The translations under genes were made by a program, and so were the position numbers. Below the pieces are notes generated by a model. That model had not been told where the DNA came from and did no database searches. It saw only the letters and a program-made list of their open reading frames with translations. 37,845 nucleotides of DNA from Rhizobium sp. Q54 (GTDB lineage: Bacteria > Pseudomonadota > Alphaproteobacteria > Reyranellales > Reyranellaceae): assembly GCA_945903635.1 (NCBI GenBank), contig CAMDOT010000031.1, forward strand, positions 1 to 37,845, read 5' to 3'. Position 1 is the first letter of the stretch. Each line of letters begins with the position of its first letter. This document shows positions 14,602-23,325 of this stretch, one piece after another.

Positions 14602-17202
14602 TTACACCACTACGTTTACGATCCTGTTCGGCACCACGATCACCCGCTTGGGCGTCCGACCCTCAAGCCCGCGTACGAGGTCGGGCAGGGCGAGAGCGGC
14701 CGTCTCGGCTGCTTCCTTCGGCGCGTCCTTGGGCAGCGCGACGGTGCCGCGCAACTTGCCGTTAAGCTGTACCGCGACCGTGACCGTGTCGTCGACCAGC
14801 AAGGCATCCTCAGGCAACGGCCACGGCGAGTCGGCCAGCAGCGATTTGTGGCCGAGCGCCTGCCACATCTCCTCGGCGAGATGCGGCGTCATCGGGCCGA
14901 TCAGGCGCACGAAGATTTCCAGCGCCTCGCGCAGCGCCCATTTCGCCGAGTCGTCGCCCGCCGCCTTGGCGGCGTCGATGCTGTTGGCGAGCTCGTAGAG
15001 GCGCGCGACGGCCTTGTTGAAGTGGAAGGCCTCGATGTCGGCCGACAGACCGGCGATGGTCTTATGCGCCGCGCGGCGGAGCTGCGTCGCGGCCTCGGAG
15101 AATTGCGCGGGCTTGGGCGTGCCGGCCGGCGGCACCTGCTCGAGCGCCATCGTGGCGATGCGGTGCAGGCGCTGCTGGAAGCGCCAGGCGCCGGTGACGC
15201 CCGCCTCGGTCCATTCGAGGTCGCGCTCCGGCGGGCTGTCCGAGAGCATGAACCAGCGCGCGGTGTCGGCGCCGTAGTCGCGAATGATCTGGTCCGGGTC
15301 GACGACGTTCTTCTTCGACTTGGACATCTTCTCCGAACGGCCGACCTCGACCGGACTCTTGTCGGAGACGCGCATGACCTTGCCGCCGTCGCGGATTACC
15401 TCTTCGGGCAACAGCCACTGGCCATCGCTCGACTTGTAGGTTTCGTGGCAGACCATGCCCTGGGTGAACAGGCCGTCGAATGGCTCGTCGCGGCTCGTCA
15501 TCTGGACTTCGCGCATGGCGCGCGTCCAGAAGCGCGAATAGAGCAGGTGCAGGATCGCGTGCTCGACGCCGCCGATATACTGGTCGACCGGCATCCAGTA
15601 TTCGTTCTCCTGGCGGTCGAACGGCGCGGTTTCCTGTCCGGGCGACGTGAACCGGTCGAAGTACCAGCTCGAATCGATGAAGGTGTCGAACGTGTCGGTC
15701 TCACGCCGGGCCGCGGCCCCGCACTTCGGGCAATCGACATGCTTCCAGGTCGGGTGGCGGTCGAGCGGATTGCCGGGGCGGTCGAAGGTGACGTCGTCCG
15801 GCAGCTTCACCGGCAGGTCCTTCTCGGGCACCGGCACGACACCGCACTTCTCGCAATGAATCGCCGGAATCGGGCAGCCCCAGTAGCGCTGGCGCGAGAC
15901 CAGCCAGTCGCGCAGGCGGTACTGTGTCGTGCCCTTGCCGACGCCCATCTCCTCGAGGCGGGCGATCACCCGGGCCTTGGCGTCCTCGACAGAGAGGCCA
16001 TTCAGGAAATCGGAGTTGATGATGACGCCGTCCTCGACGAACGGCACCTGGGCGACGCCGAAGCTCTTGGGATCGGCATCGGCCGGCGCCACCACGGCCA
16101 GGATCGGCAGGCCGTACTTGGTGGCGAATTCGTGGTCGCGTTCGTCGTGGCCGGGGCAGCCGAAGATGGCGCCGGTGCCGTATTCCATCAGCACGAAGTT
16201 GGCGGCGTAGACCGGCATGGTCTTGCCCGGCATCAGCGGATGCCTGGCGAGCAGCGGCAGCTTGTAGCCGGTCTTCTCGGCGGTCTCGATTTCGGCCGCG
16301 GCGGTGCCGGTCTTGCGGCACTCGCCAACAAAGCGCTGCAGGCCGGGATCGTTGGCGGCGAGCTCGGCGACGATCGGATGCTCGGGCGACAGAGCCGCGA
16401 ACGAGGCGCCGTAGAGCGTGTCGGGACGCGTGGTGAAGATCTCCAATTTTCCGCGATCGGCGCCTGACGCATCCGTGAGATCCCAGAACACGCGCGCGCC
16501 GCGGCTCTTGCCGATCCAGTTCGCCTGCATCAGGCGCACCTTCTCCGGCCAGCGCTTCAGCGTGTCGAGACGCTCCAGCATCTCATCGGCGAAGTGGGTG
16601 ATCTTGAGGTTCCACTGCGTGAGCTTGCGGCGCTCGACCGGCGCGCCGGTGCGCCAACCCTTGCCCTCGATCACCTGCTCGTTGGCCAGTACGGTGTTGT
16701 CGACGGGATCCCAGTTGACCCAGGCCTCCCTGCGGTAGGCGAGGTCGGCTTTCCAGAAATCGAGGAACATCTTCTGCTGGTGACGGTAGTAGCTCGGATC
16801 GCAGGTCGCGAGTTCGCGGCTCCAGTCGAGCGACAGGCCCATCGATTTGAGCTGGGCCTTCATCGTGGCGATGTTCTCGTAGGTCCACTTCTTGGGATGG
16901 ACCTTCTTTTCCATGGCGGCGTTCTCGGCCGGCAGGCCGAAGGCATCCCAGCCCATGGGGTGCAGCACGTTGAAGCCCCTGGCCCGCTTGTAGCGGGCGA
17001 TCACGTCGCCCTGCGTGTAGTTGCGCACGTGGCCCATGTGGATGCGCCCCGACGGATAGGGGAACATCTCCAGCACGTAGTATTTCGGCTTGGCGCGATC
17101 CATGACGGCGCGGAAGGTCTGGCGCTCGTCCCAGACCTTCTGCCACCTGGCTTCGGTTTCGTGGAAATTGTAGCGCGCTGGTGCGGTGGGCGTCGACGAC
17201 AC
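14602..17202 (-). CDS. leuS: Leucyl-tRNA synthetase
   Basis: 866 residues, a complete class I synthetase charging tRNA-Leu. The HIGH motif reads HMGH (55-58) and KMSKS is at 625-629 ([10 protein letters not shown]). The CP1 editing domain (about 220-420) includes the [10 protein letters not shown] region, and zinc-ribbon cysteines are seen in CEKCGVVP and CPKCG. The C-terminal anticodon-binding domain ends NRIVNVVV. It follows the DUF3576 lipoprotein gene, with a hairpin terminator between. Confidence 0.97.
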   Translation of the reverse strand: MSSTPTAPARYNFHETEARWQKVWDERQTFRAVMDRAKPKYYVLEMFPYPSGRIHMGHVRNYTQGDVIARYKRARGFNVLHPMGWDAFGLPAENAAMEKKVHPKKWTYENIATMKAQLKSMGLSLDWSRELATCDPSYYRHQQKMFLDFWKADLAYRREAWVNWDPVDNTVLANEQVIEGKGWRTGAPVERRKLTQWNLKITHFADEMLERLDTLKRWPEKVRLMQANWIGKSRGARVFWDLTDASGADRGKLEIFTTRPDTLYGASFAALSPEHPIVAELAANDPGLQRFVGECRKTGTAAAEIETAEKTGYKLPLLARHPLMPGKTMPVYAANFVLMEYGTGAIFGCPGHDERDHEFATKYGLPILAVVAPADADPKSFGVAQVPFVEDGVIINSDFLNGLSVEDAKARVIARLEEMGVGKGTTQYRLRDWLVSRQRYWGCPIPAIHCEKCGVVPVPEKDLPVKLPDDVTFDRPGNPLDRHPTWKHVDCPKCGAAARRETDTFDTFIDSSWYFDRFTSPGQETAPFDRQENEYWMPVDQYIGGVEHAILHLLYSRFWTRAMREVQMTSRDEPFDGLFTQGMVCHETYKSSDGQWLLPEEVIRDGGKVMRVSDKSPVEVGRSEKMSKSKKNVVDPDQIIRDYGADTARWFMLSDSPPERDLEWTEAGVTGAWRFQQRLHRIATMALEQVPPAGTPKPAQFSEAATQLRRAAHKTIAGLSADIEAFHFNKAVARLYELANSIDAAKAAGDDSAKWALREALEIFVRLIGPMTPHLAEEMWQALGHKSLLADSPWPLPEDALLVDDTVTVAVQLNGKLRGTVALPKDAPKEAAETAALALPDLVRGLEGRTPKRVIVVPNRIVNVVV

Positions 17203-17232
17203 GGCCTACTTCCTACAGAGAGCGGGACCCCG

Positions 17233-17271
17233 AAAAAGACTGAGGCCGCAGCGGATGCCCGCTACGGCCTC
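17233..17271 (-). terminator. Terminator between DUF3576 gene and leuS
   Basis: On the minus strand GAGGCCG-T-AGCGG and CCGCT-G-CGGCCTC form a long stem with one mismatch (17242-17271), followed by AGTCTTTTTCGG. It ends or attenuates the upstream transcript 30 bases before leuS. In this position it may also act as leader attenuation for leuS. Confidence 0.8.
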
Positions 17272-17304
17272 TCACGTCAAGTTTTTGGCGATGTGATGAG
17301 GCCG

Positions 17305-17868
17305 TCAGGAGCCGCCTGCGATGCGAAGCTGGCGCGCGCGCGTGAGGATGGCATTCTCGATGTCGATCTGGGTGCGCGGATCGACCTGGGCGTCGACCCA
17401 GTTGCCGCCCTTGGGCGCGGTCTGCTGCTTGAACACCGACACCCGCACGCCGTCGGCCCGGAGCTCGCGGTCGAGGATGGTGACCTGGACCTTCATGCGC
17501 TCGTTGGGCGTCTCGGCCGGCGTGTACCAGTCGGTGATGATGACCCCGCCGAACGGATCGGCCGAGACCAGCGGGATGAAGTTGATGGTGTCGAGCGAGG
17601 CCCGCCACAGATAGGCGTTCACCGCCACGCCGGTGCCGCTGTCGTCCTTCTTGTCGGCCTTGGAGCCGAACATGCCGCCCGGCCCGAACAGGGTGCCTTG
17701 ATCCTGGGTGCGACCGCCGAGGCCGGCGCGCACGTCGCGCGTGGTGCGATCACCGGACTGGCCGGAGCGTGTCTCGGCCGCGTTGTTTCCACCACAGGCG
17801 GCAACTCCGAGCGACAGGACGCCCGCCAGAACGACCGGAAGGCGAATGAATAGCAACGAGCCCGACAT
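17305..17868 (-). CDS. DUF3576 family lipoprotein
   Basis: 187 residues. The signal peptide has a lipobox, LGVAAC, making Cys25 the likely lipidated residue. The C-terminal DUF3576 domain includes GTGVAVNAYLWRASLDTINF, FGGVIITDWY and VDPRTQIDIENAILTRARQL. It is an envelope lipoprotein of unknown function that precedes leuS in many alphaproteobacteria. The start fits the signal peptide. A -10-like TACAAT on the minus strand lies at 17904-17899. Confidence 0.9.
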   Translation of the reverse strand: MSGSLLFIRLPVVLAGVLSLGVAACGGNNAAETRSGQSGDRTTRDVRAGLGGRTQDQGTLFGPGGMFGSKADKKDDSGTGVAVNAYLWRASLDTINFIPLVSADPFGGVIITDWYTPAETPNERMKVQVTILDRELRADGVRVSVFKQQTAPKGGNWVDAQVDPRTQIDIENAILTRARQLRIAGGS

Positions 17869-18191
17869 ATTGGCGCCTTTGTCCGAATTGGCCTAAATAT
17901 TGTACCAGATACTGCCTGCGCGCAGTACCGCGCGCGCCCGAATTGGCAGGCGAGATGGCATCTCAACCATAAACGCCGGTCTACGGGACTTCAAGCGGGT
18001 GGGCCACGCAAGAGATGGTTTTGACGAGATACTGATATGGGTCAATTGCGTCCTACTATAAAACTGACAGGGTCTGTTCTGCCAATGACTAGATGCGGTA
18101 GCAAGGCCTGCATTATGGCTCTGAACCGTGCCAAATTGTGACAAAGACGCCACAGGTCGGAGGAAGAATCCGGCAACATAGCGACCATTTG
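17869..18191. other. Intergenic region between DUF3576 lipoprotein and porin
   Basis: No reading frame with a ribosome site or recognisable product is seen. The region is more AT-rich than the genes. It holds the promoter zone of the minus-strand lipoprotein gene at its left end (TACAAT at 17904-17899 on minus) and GC-rich self-complementary stretches near 17910-17935. No tRNA or riboswitch pattern was recognised. Confidence 0.6.
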
Positions 18192-18220
18192 TTGACCCTC
18201 CTTTCAACCCTGTGTTCTAT
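18192..18220 (+). promoter_or_regulatory. Sigma-70-like promoter of the porin gene
   Basis: TTGACC (18192-18197), a 17-base spacer and TTCTAT (18215-18220). The transcript would start near 18227 and carry an ~80-base leader that includes the palindrome GGTACGTACC. Prediction is from sequence only. Confidence 0.6.
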
Positions 18221-18310
18221 TGGCTCGGCCGCATTGGTGGGGCTCGCTCCACCGGTCTGGACAGGCCTTTTGGTACGTACCAGTCTCTGATTAATGAGAG
18301 AGGGAGAATG

Positions 18311-19693
18311 ATGAAGAAGCTTCTACTGGGCTCGACCGCCTTGGTCGTCGGTGGGCTTATGGCCGCACCGGCCATGGCAGCCGATCCGATCAAGATCGGC
18401 GTCGGCGGCTACTACACCTTTTACGCGGTGGCAGGTGGCATCAGCTCCACCTACGCGACGAACGGCTCTTTCCAGAGCTACAACAGCGTGTTCTTCCAGC
18501 AGGAAGGTGAAATCCACTTCATCGGCCAGACCAAGCTGGACAACGGCACGACAGTCGGCGTCAACGTCGAACTCGAAGGCTGGAACCCGTCGTCGGCAAC
18601 CGCCAATGCTCAGATCGACGAAGCCTACCTGTTCGCCTTCGGCGACTGGGGCCGCGTTGAATTAGGCTCGCGCGACGCCGGTTCGTACCGTATGTATTAC
18701 GGCGCGCCGTCGGCGCTGATCGGCTACGGCGCCATTCAGCACAACCACCAGATCGTCAACAATATTGTGGCGGCGTCCAACAAGGCCTACTTCCACAGCA
18801 CGACGGCCACCAACACGGCAGCCTGGCAGGACGTGAATCGTATCAACGTCTTCACTCCGCGCTTCTCGGGCTTCCAGCTGGGTGTCGGTTACGCTCCCAA
18901 GGTCAACGCCCAGCAGGGCGGCGGCATCTTGGGCACCACCGGTCTGGCCTCCGGGCCGGGCGGCGGCGGTGGCCAGTGCGGCTACGCTGGCGCCACCAAC
19001 GTCAGCAGCTGTCCGAACAACGACTATGCCTGGACGAACGCGTTCGATGTCGGCGTGAACTATCTGAACAAGTTCGGCGATGTGACGGTCGCGGCCTACG
19101 GTTCGTGGGCCTATGCCAGCTTCAACCCGGGTTATATCGGCCTCGGTTCGGCCGCCAACCAGATCACCGGCAGCAATCTCGGTAACTGGGTCATGTGGAC
19201 TGCTGGTCTGCAGTTCGGCTACAAGGGCATCACCCTCGGTGGTTCGATCGGCTACGACAATCAGGGCATGGGCGCCAACTACTACACCGGCCAGGACAAC
19301 GCGACGCGTTTCGCCGCGGCTGGTATCATGTACGAGACCGGCCCGTGGCAGGTTTCGTTCTTGTGGATGGGCTCCATCAACAACAACGGTAACGGCTCGA
19401 ACACTGTCCAGTCGATCGCTCAGGGCAGTGGTGCTGCGACGTTCAACGGTACCGGCGGCGCTGCCGGCACCTTCACCGGCACGCCTGGCCGGAACAGCAC
19501 CGTGTTCAGCGGCCCGTTCGCCCTCGCGTTCGGTGCGGAAACCGCCAACAAGTTCGAGCTCGGCGCCAACTACGCGCTTGGACCGGGCGTGAAGCTCACC
19601 GGTGGTGGTCTGTTGCTGAACCAGAGCGGCCCGTCGAACGCTGTGACGGGTCAGACCTGGGCTCTGCTCCTCGGCATGGACCTGCGCTTCTAG
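18311..19693 (+). CDS. Alphaproteobacterial porin
   Basis: 460 residues. The signal peptide MKKLLLGSTALVVGGLMAAPAMA ends near residue 23. The mature protein is a 16-strand-type barrel with KIGVGGYYTFYAVAG at the start, long Gly/Asn-rich loops (GPGGGGGQCGYAG with a Cys pair; NNNGNGSN), the porin strands DEAYLFAFGDWGRVELGSRDA, and a C-terminal aromatic end LLLGMDLRF. It forms diffusion channels in the outer membrane. Of two consecutive ATGs (18308, 18311) the second has better spacing from AGGGAG. Asn-rich content and a good promoter, leader and terminator suggest high expression. Confidence 0.93.
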   Translation: MKKLLLGSTALVVGGLMAAPAMAADPIKIGVGGYYTFYAVAGGISSTYATNGSFQSYNSVFFQQEGEIHFIGQTKLDNGTTVGVNVELEGWNPSSATANAQIDEAYLFAFGDWGRVELGSRDAGSYRMYYGAPSALIGYGAIQHNHQIVNNIVAASNKAYFHSTTATNTAAWQDVNRINVFTPRFSGFQLGVGYAPKVNAQQGGGILGTTGLASGPGGGGGQCGYAGATNVSSCPNNDYAWTNAFDVGVNYLNKFGDVTVAAYGSWAYASFNPGYIGLGSAANQITGSNLGNWVMWTAGLQFGYKGITLGGSIGYDNQGMGANYYTGQDNATRFAAAGIMYETGPWQVSFLWMGSINNNGNGSNTVQSIAQGSGAATFNGTGGAAGTFTGTPGRNSTVFSGPFALAFGAETANKFELGANYALGPGVKLTGGGLLLNQSGPSNAVTGQTWALLLGMDLRF

Positions 19694-19716
19694 GCCTGGG
19701 CCAAGCTACAAATCGG

Positions 19717-19745
19717 AAAGAGCGGGCGAAAGCCCGCTCTTTTCA
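19717..19745 (+). terminator. Porin terminator
   Basis: AAAGAGCGGGC, a GAAA tetraloop and GCCCGCTCTTT form a perfect 11-bp stem at 19717-19742, followed by TC and further T-rich sequence, 24 bases after the porin stop. It is a classic intrinsic terminator. Confidence 0.95.
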
Positions 19746-19836
19746 TTTGTGCGTTCCTCGAGATCGCCGAATCTGGAAGTTTGCCGAGCCTAGAGCCGGA
19801 TGACTTGAGCTTCGGACTCCGTTTTCATGCTCTTCC

Positions 19837-19866
19837 GGACTGCGGGCCTCCAGGCCCGCTCTTGAT
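19837..19866. repeat. REP-like element copy next to insertion-sequence debris
   Basis: GGACT-GCGGGCCTCCAGGCCCGC-TCTTGAT matches 13252-13281 at 27 of 30 positions. It sits ~120 bases upstream of the IS110 remnant. The stretch 19746-19984 otherwise holds no gene; it also has a smaller hairpin, GGGCGGGG-TAA-CCCCCGCCC, near 19882, possibly part of the insertion element's left flank. Confidence 0.65.
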
Positions 19867-19984
19867 TAAGAGCGTGCTCGGGCGGGGTAACCCCCGCCCT
19901 GAGGAGGCCCGTTGGGGTGGACGGTCCCCGACGGCACCTGAGTGCCAGAATGAGGTTGTCGCAACTCATTCGAGGGAGCCGTCC

Positions 19985-20553
19985 ATGACGAAGATAGCAC
20001 GGGTTGGGGTCGATACGTCGAAGAGCGTCTTTCAACTGCATGGCGTCGACGAGAGCGAGAGGGTCCTGCTGCAGCGCAAGTTGCGGCGCCAGGAGTTCCT
20101 GGCGTTCTTCGGCAAGCTGGAGCCGACGTCGATCGGGCCTGGAGGCCTGCGGCGGCAGCCATTGCTGGGCGCGCGAGTTGCAGGCGCAGGGTCACGAGGT
20201 CGTGCTGATCCCGCCGCAATACGTGAAGGCCTACGTGGCGCGCGGCAAGAACGACGCGGCGGACGCCGCGGCGATCTGCGAAGCGATGAGCCGGCCGCAC
20301 ATCAGACAACGCCTGGTGCCGATCAAGAGCGCCGAGCAGACGGCAGCCCAGATGATGCTGGGCATCCGAGAAGGCCTGGTCAGGCGCCGCACGCAGCTTG
20401 CCAACACCATCCGCGGCCACGCCGCCGAGTTCGGCCTGGTCACAGCCAAGGGGCTCGACAAGGTCGAGTTGCTGCTGACCCTCATTGCCGACGATGCGGC
20501 GGTCTCGGCCCTGGCCAAGGAGATGTTCGCCGTGCTCGGCCAGGAGGTGGAAT
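19985..20553 (+). pseudogene. IS110-family transposase remnant, frameshifted and 3'-truncated
   Basis: It starts MTKIARVGVDTSKSVFQLHG, the DEDD_Tnp_IS110 N-terminus with the first catalytic Asp in GVDTSK. One extra G in the run at 20135-20137 shifts the frame after EPTSIG. The next frame resumes exactly with LEACGGSHCWARELQAQGHE, then PPQYVKAYVARGKNDAADA, and runs to KEMFAVLGQEVES. There it stops abruptly, about 190 residues in, losing the whole C-terminal Transposase_20 half. The sequence then continues directly into an inverted IS5-family fragment. The element is dead. Confidence 0.9.
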
Positions 20554-20833
20554 CGACGATGAGATACTCGAAGTCTGGATCGTCCGACATAGCCTCGAAC
20601 ATCTGCCGCCAGACGCCTTCTCGGCTCCATCGGCTGAACCGCTGGAACACACTGTTCCATTCGCCGAACGCCTCGGGCAAGTCACGCCACGGTGAGCCGG
20701 TGCGCACGATCCACAGCACCCCCTCGACGAACATTCGATTGTCGCGTCCGGTCGAACCCTTCTGGTCCGGCTGACCGATGATCAGACCAGAAATCGACTA
20801 CCATTGGTCATCGTTCAACACCACTCGATCCAT
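20551..20833 (-). pseudogene. IS5-family transposase N-terminal remnant
   Basis: On the minus strand MDRVVLNDDQW, an in-frame TAG, then IIGQPDQKGSTGRDNRMFVE and GVLWIVRTGSPWRDLPEAFG, ending FEYLIVDST. This is the N-terminal part of an IS5-type DDE transposase, broken at the first catalytic Asp (VDST) where it joins the IS110 remnant. The amber codon at the twelfth position and the missing two-thirds make it inactive. The join at about 20547-20557 is ambiguous by a few shared bases. Confidence 0.85.
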
Positions 20834-21132
20834 GACACTCAAAGTACGCCTCCCAAAGGCAACCTTGAATCATGGATCGCCTAAAATGGGAATTCCTAGA
20901 GTCCATAGAACCTAGGCCTGTCGCGCCTCAAAACGATTGAGCAGGCCGCGACTCTGCTCTAAGATAGATGAAATCCTTTGCTCTGCCCCCTGTTTCACGG
21001 GGTTTGGTCGTCGCGCGTTCTTACGGGCGACCGTTATCGAGCATTGCTATTCGCGTGCGACGCGTAGCGGTAGTCCCCAGTATTCCTCGCGTTCCGTATT
21101 CCTCGCGTTTCAGTTTCCATGAGGCTGAGAAC
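20834..21132. other. Gene-poor stretch between IS5 remnant and oxygenase gene
   Basis: No recognisable gene. The left part (to about 20940) is AT-rich and may contain the outer flank and terminal repeat of the IS5 element. A plus frame from ATG 20968 runs into the next gene, but its ~55 extra residues look random (Arg/Ser/Val-rich). A promoter for the oxygenase gene should lie here; none is clear enough to call. Confidence 0.5.
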
Positions 21133-21777
21133 TTGAGCATCGCGCCCGAGATTTCCCTGCTCTTCCCCACGCCGCTCGTCGCCCTCGAAGTGCCGGAGGC
21201 GGCAACACTCAACGCCGACTTGCGCCAGGCGATCGAGAAACGCCAGCAATGCCAGCCCAGCACGCAGCATTCCAACCTGGGCGGCTGGCAGTCGAGCCAG
21301 GATATGGATCGCTGGGGCGGCGCTCCAGCCATCAAGCTGCTGGCCATCGGTCGCAACCTCGCCAACCGCGTGACGACCGATCGCAAGGGCAACGTCGGCA
21401 ATGGCCCGGGCTGCGCTACCGGCACGTGGGCCGCCAACATGTGGGCCAACGTCAACCGCTGCGGTGATGGCAACGAATTCCACGCACACCCCGGCGCCTA
21501 CTGGTCGGGCGTCTACTATGTCGACGACGGCGGCATCGCCGCCGATGCATCGCTGGGTGGCGAGCTCGAATTCATGGATCCGCGTGGACCGCTGCCGGCG
21601 ATGCACTCGCCACACCTCGGCTTTGCCGGGCCGGGCGGCCTATCGGGCGGCGCCACCGAGAGGCTGCAACCCAGGGCCGGCCGGATGGTGATGTTTCCGG
21701 CCTGGCTGCTGCACCAGGTGCGGCCCTATCGCGGCAACAGCGAGCGCATTTCCATCGCCTTCAATCTCACCGTATGA
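21133..21777 (+). CDS. TIGR02466-type 2OG-Fe(II) oxygenase family protein
   Basis: 214 residues from a TTG start at 21133 (LFPTPLVALEVPEA follows). This start gives the normal family length, whereas ATG 20968 adds an unrelated tail and ATG 21119 is out of frame. The jelly-roll fold is indicated by NEFHAHPGAYWSGVYYVDDG (candidate iron ligands His117/His119), GGELEFMDPRGP, and FPAWLLHQVRPYRGNSERIS (distal His194 and the 2OG-binding Arg). By family it is a putative 2-oxoglutarate/iron-dependent hydroxylase; the substrate is unknown. It stands alone on its strand, next to insertion-sequence debris. Confidence 0.85.
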   Translation: MSIAPEISLLFPTPLVALEVPEAATLNADLRQAIEKRQQCQPSTQHSNLGGWQSSQDMDRWGGAPAIKLLAIGRNLANRVTTDRKGNVGNGPGCATGTWAANMWANVNRCGDGNEFHAHPGAYWSGVYYVDDGGIAADASLGGELEFMDPRGPLPAMHSPHLGFAGPGGLSGGATERLQPRAGRMVMFPAWLLHQVRPYRGNSERISIAFNLTV

Positions 21778-21818
21778 GCGTCGTCGTGTAAGCTGAAGCT
21801 GCAGGGCCGGGCCGACGA

Positions 21819-22613
21819 CTAGGCCTTCAGGACGCCGACAACATTGACGAACAGGGTCGGCAGGTAGGTCCGCGACACCGGCAACCGCTCGGTGGCCTGA
21901 CGGGCCAGGATATCCCGATTGTCCTCGTGGTCGAGCACGAGCTGGAACAGGCCCTGCTCGACGGCGCCGGCCCGCGGATCGAGGTCGGGCTGGCCGTCGC
22001 GAACGACCCGATAGGCGACGTCGAGCCCGACATCGCCGCCGCTGTAGAACGACGACACGATCTCCAGCTTTCCGAACATCAGCATCAGGCCGCGCACCGA
22101 GAAGCGCCAGTAGTCATCCGGCGCGGCATGAAATGCCTGCGACCACGGCGTGGCGATATAGGCCAGTCCACCGGGGGCAAGTCCACCGGGGGCAAGCCCG
22201 CCGGGCCGCAGGAAGCGCTGGATATTGCCGGCGGCGCGCGCCGGGTGACGCGTGTGTTCGAGCACGTGGGAGCAGATCACCAGGTCGAACGGGTCCTCTC
22301 CCAACTTGGCTGCGAGCGTTCGTGGGCTGCCGCAGATGTCGGCCACGACATCGACATTGGCGCCCTCGAGCAGGTCGAGCCCGACGAAGCGTGCGCGGCG
22401 GCCGAAGCGCTGGGCGATCAAGCTGCGCCAGTTGCGTTCGTTGCGATCCGAAACGAGGGTCCGCGAGCCGATCTGCAGGACCCGCGGCGCGCGGCGTCCG
22501 ACCTGCCCGTCCAGACGGTCGAGCAGCAGCTCGACCTCGCGCCCGACGCTGGTGCCGACGACGCGCAGTTCCCCCCGGGGCTCGGGAGGGGCGGCGGCGC
22601 CGGCCGGCTTCAT
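21819..22613 (-). CDS. Class I SAM-dependent methyltransferase
   Basis: 264 residues. A Rossmann methyltransferase core is visible: a motif I-like RVLQIGSRT (degenerate glycine pattern), FVGLDLLEGANVDVVADIC, then FDLVICSHVLEHTRHPARAA, FLRPGG and a YIATPW strand, with DDYWRFSVRGL typical of the Methyltransf_11 group. Between FLRPGG and YIATPW a five-residue unit PGGLA is repeated three times (bases 22166-22210). It follows lutC by 25 bases on the same strand, so it may be transcribed with lutABC, though no functional link is known. The substrate is unknown. Confidence 0.85.
   Translation of the reverse strand: MKPAGAAAPPEPRGELRVVGTSVGREVELLLDRLDGQVGRRAPRVLQIGSRTLVSDRNERNWRSLIAQRFGRRARFVGLDLLEGANVDVVADICGSPRTLAAKLGEDPFDLVICSHVLEHTRHPARAAGNIQRFLRPGGLAPGGLAPGGLAYIATPWSQAFHAAPDDYWRFSVRGLMLMFGKLEIVSSFYSGGDVGLDVAYRVVRDGQPDLDPRAGAVEQGLFQLVLDHEDNRDILARQATERLPVSRTYLPTLFVNVVGVLKA
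22166..22210. repeat. 15-bp in-frame tandem repeat in the methyltransferase gene
   Basis: Two perfect copies of gtccaccgggggcaa (22166-22180, 22181-22195) and a third, diverged unit (22196-22210). They encode PGGLA three times in a row in the loop before a core beta strand. The usual protein has one such unit. Confidence 0.92.
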
Positions 22614-22638
22614 GGGCTGGCTTTCGAGGCGACGGCCG

Positions 22639-23325
22639 TCATTCGCGCACGACGACGATATGCATGCGCCGCGGCCCGTGGGCGCCCAATTCCATGGCCT
22701 GCTCGATATCGCCGGTCCGTGACGGTCCGGTGATGGTGTTGACGGTGCGCGGCATGCAGTCCTTGCCGTAGCGCTCGCGCAATCGCACCCACACCTCCTC
22801 GTAGCCGCCGACGATGTCGCTCTCGCGGATCACCACGATATGGGTGTCGGGCAGCAGGTTCAGCGTCACCGGATGGTCCGGTCCCGACGCCATGACCAGT
22901 GTGCCGGTCTCGGCGATGCCGGCGAATGCGCCGGTGATCGACACCTGATCGCTCGCCTCGCCGCGGCCCTGGCGCAGCGACAGCATCTTCTGGCTGCCCC
23001 AATCGTAGCCGGCCAGCAGGGGCGAGGGCGCCATCGCCGCCCGCGCCGGCAGGTTGTTGCGCGCCAGGAACGACACAACCTCTGCAGCCACGTCGGGCGC
23101 CGCCACGCGCGCCACCGTGGCGTTGTTGGTTTCCGCCCACTGGCAGAACAGTGCCACCTTCTCGGGCTGGGCGAGCCGCGCGCGCGCCACGGCGGGTCCG
23201 AGCGGCGGCCGGGCCAGCCGCGCCTCGACGGCCTCGCGCTCAGCGCCCGTGATCTCGCCACGGCGGAGCGATCGGCGGATGCCGTTCAGGATCTGCGCCC
23301 GGGCAGTCGTCGACGTCGCGCTCAT
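22639..23325 (-). CDS. lutC: Lactate utilization protein C (LUD domain)
   Basis: 228 residues. The LUD domain (formerly DUF162) shows VSITGAFAGIAETGTLVMAS and the C-terminal RTVNTITGPSRTGDIEQAME...GPRRMHIVVV, standard for LutC. Together with LutA and LutB it forms the iron-sulfur L-lactate oxidation complex. ATG 23325 overlaps the lutB stop by four bases (ATGA). The longer frame upstream is only a shadow of lutB. Confidence 0.93.
   Translation of the reverse strand: MSATSTTARAQILNGIRRSLRRGEITGAEREAVEARLARPPLGPAVARARLAQPEKVALFCQWAETNNATVARVAAPDVAAEVVSFLARNNLPARAAMAPSPLLAGYDWGSQKMLSLRQGRGEASDQVSITGAFAGIAETGTLVMASGPDHPVTLNLLPDTHIVVIRESDIVGGYEEVWVRLRERYGKDCMPRTVNTITGPSRTGDIEQAMELGAHGPRRMHIVVVRE

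Noticed and set aside
17869..18310. A tRNA or small RNA gene in the long gap before the porin
   Set aside because: No cloverleaf, TTCGA loop or intrinsic terminator within the gap was recognised.
20968..21132. ATG 20968 as the start of the oxygenase gene
   Set aside because: The extra ~55 residues have no family character and no ribosome site. TTG 21133 gives the standard length and N-terminus.
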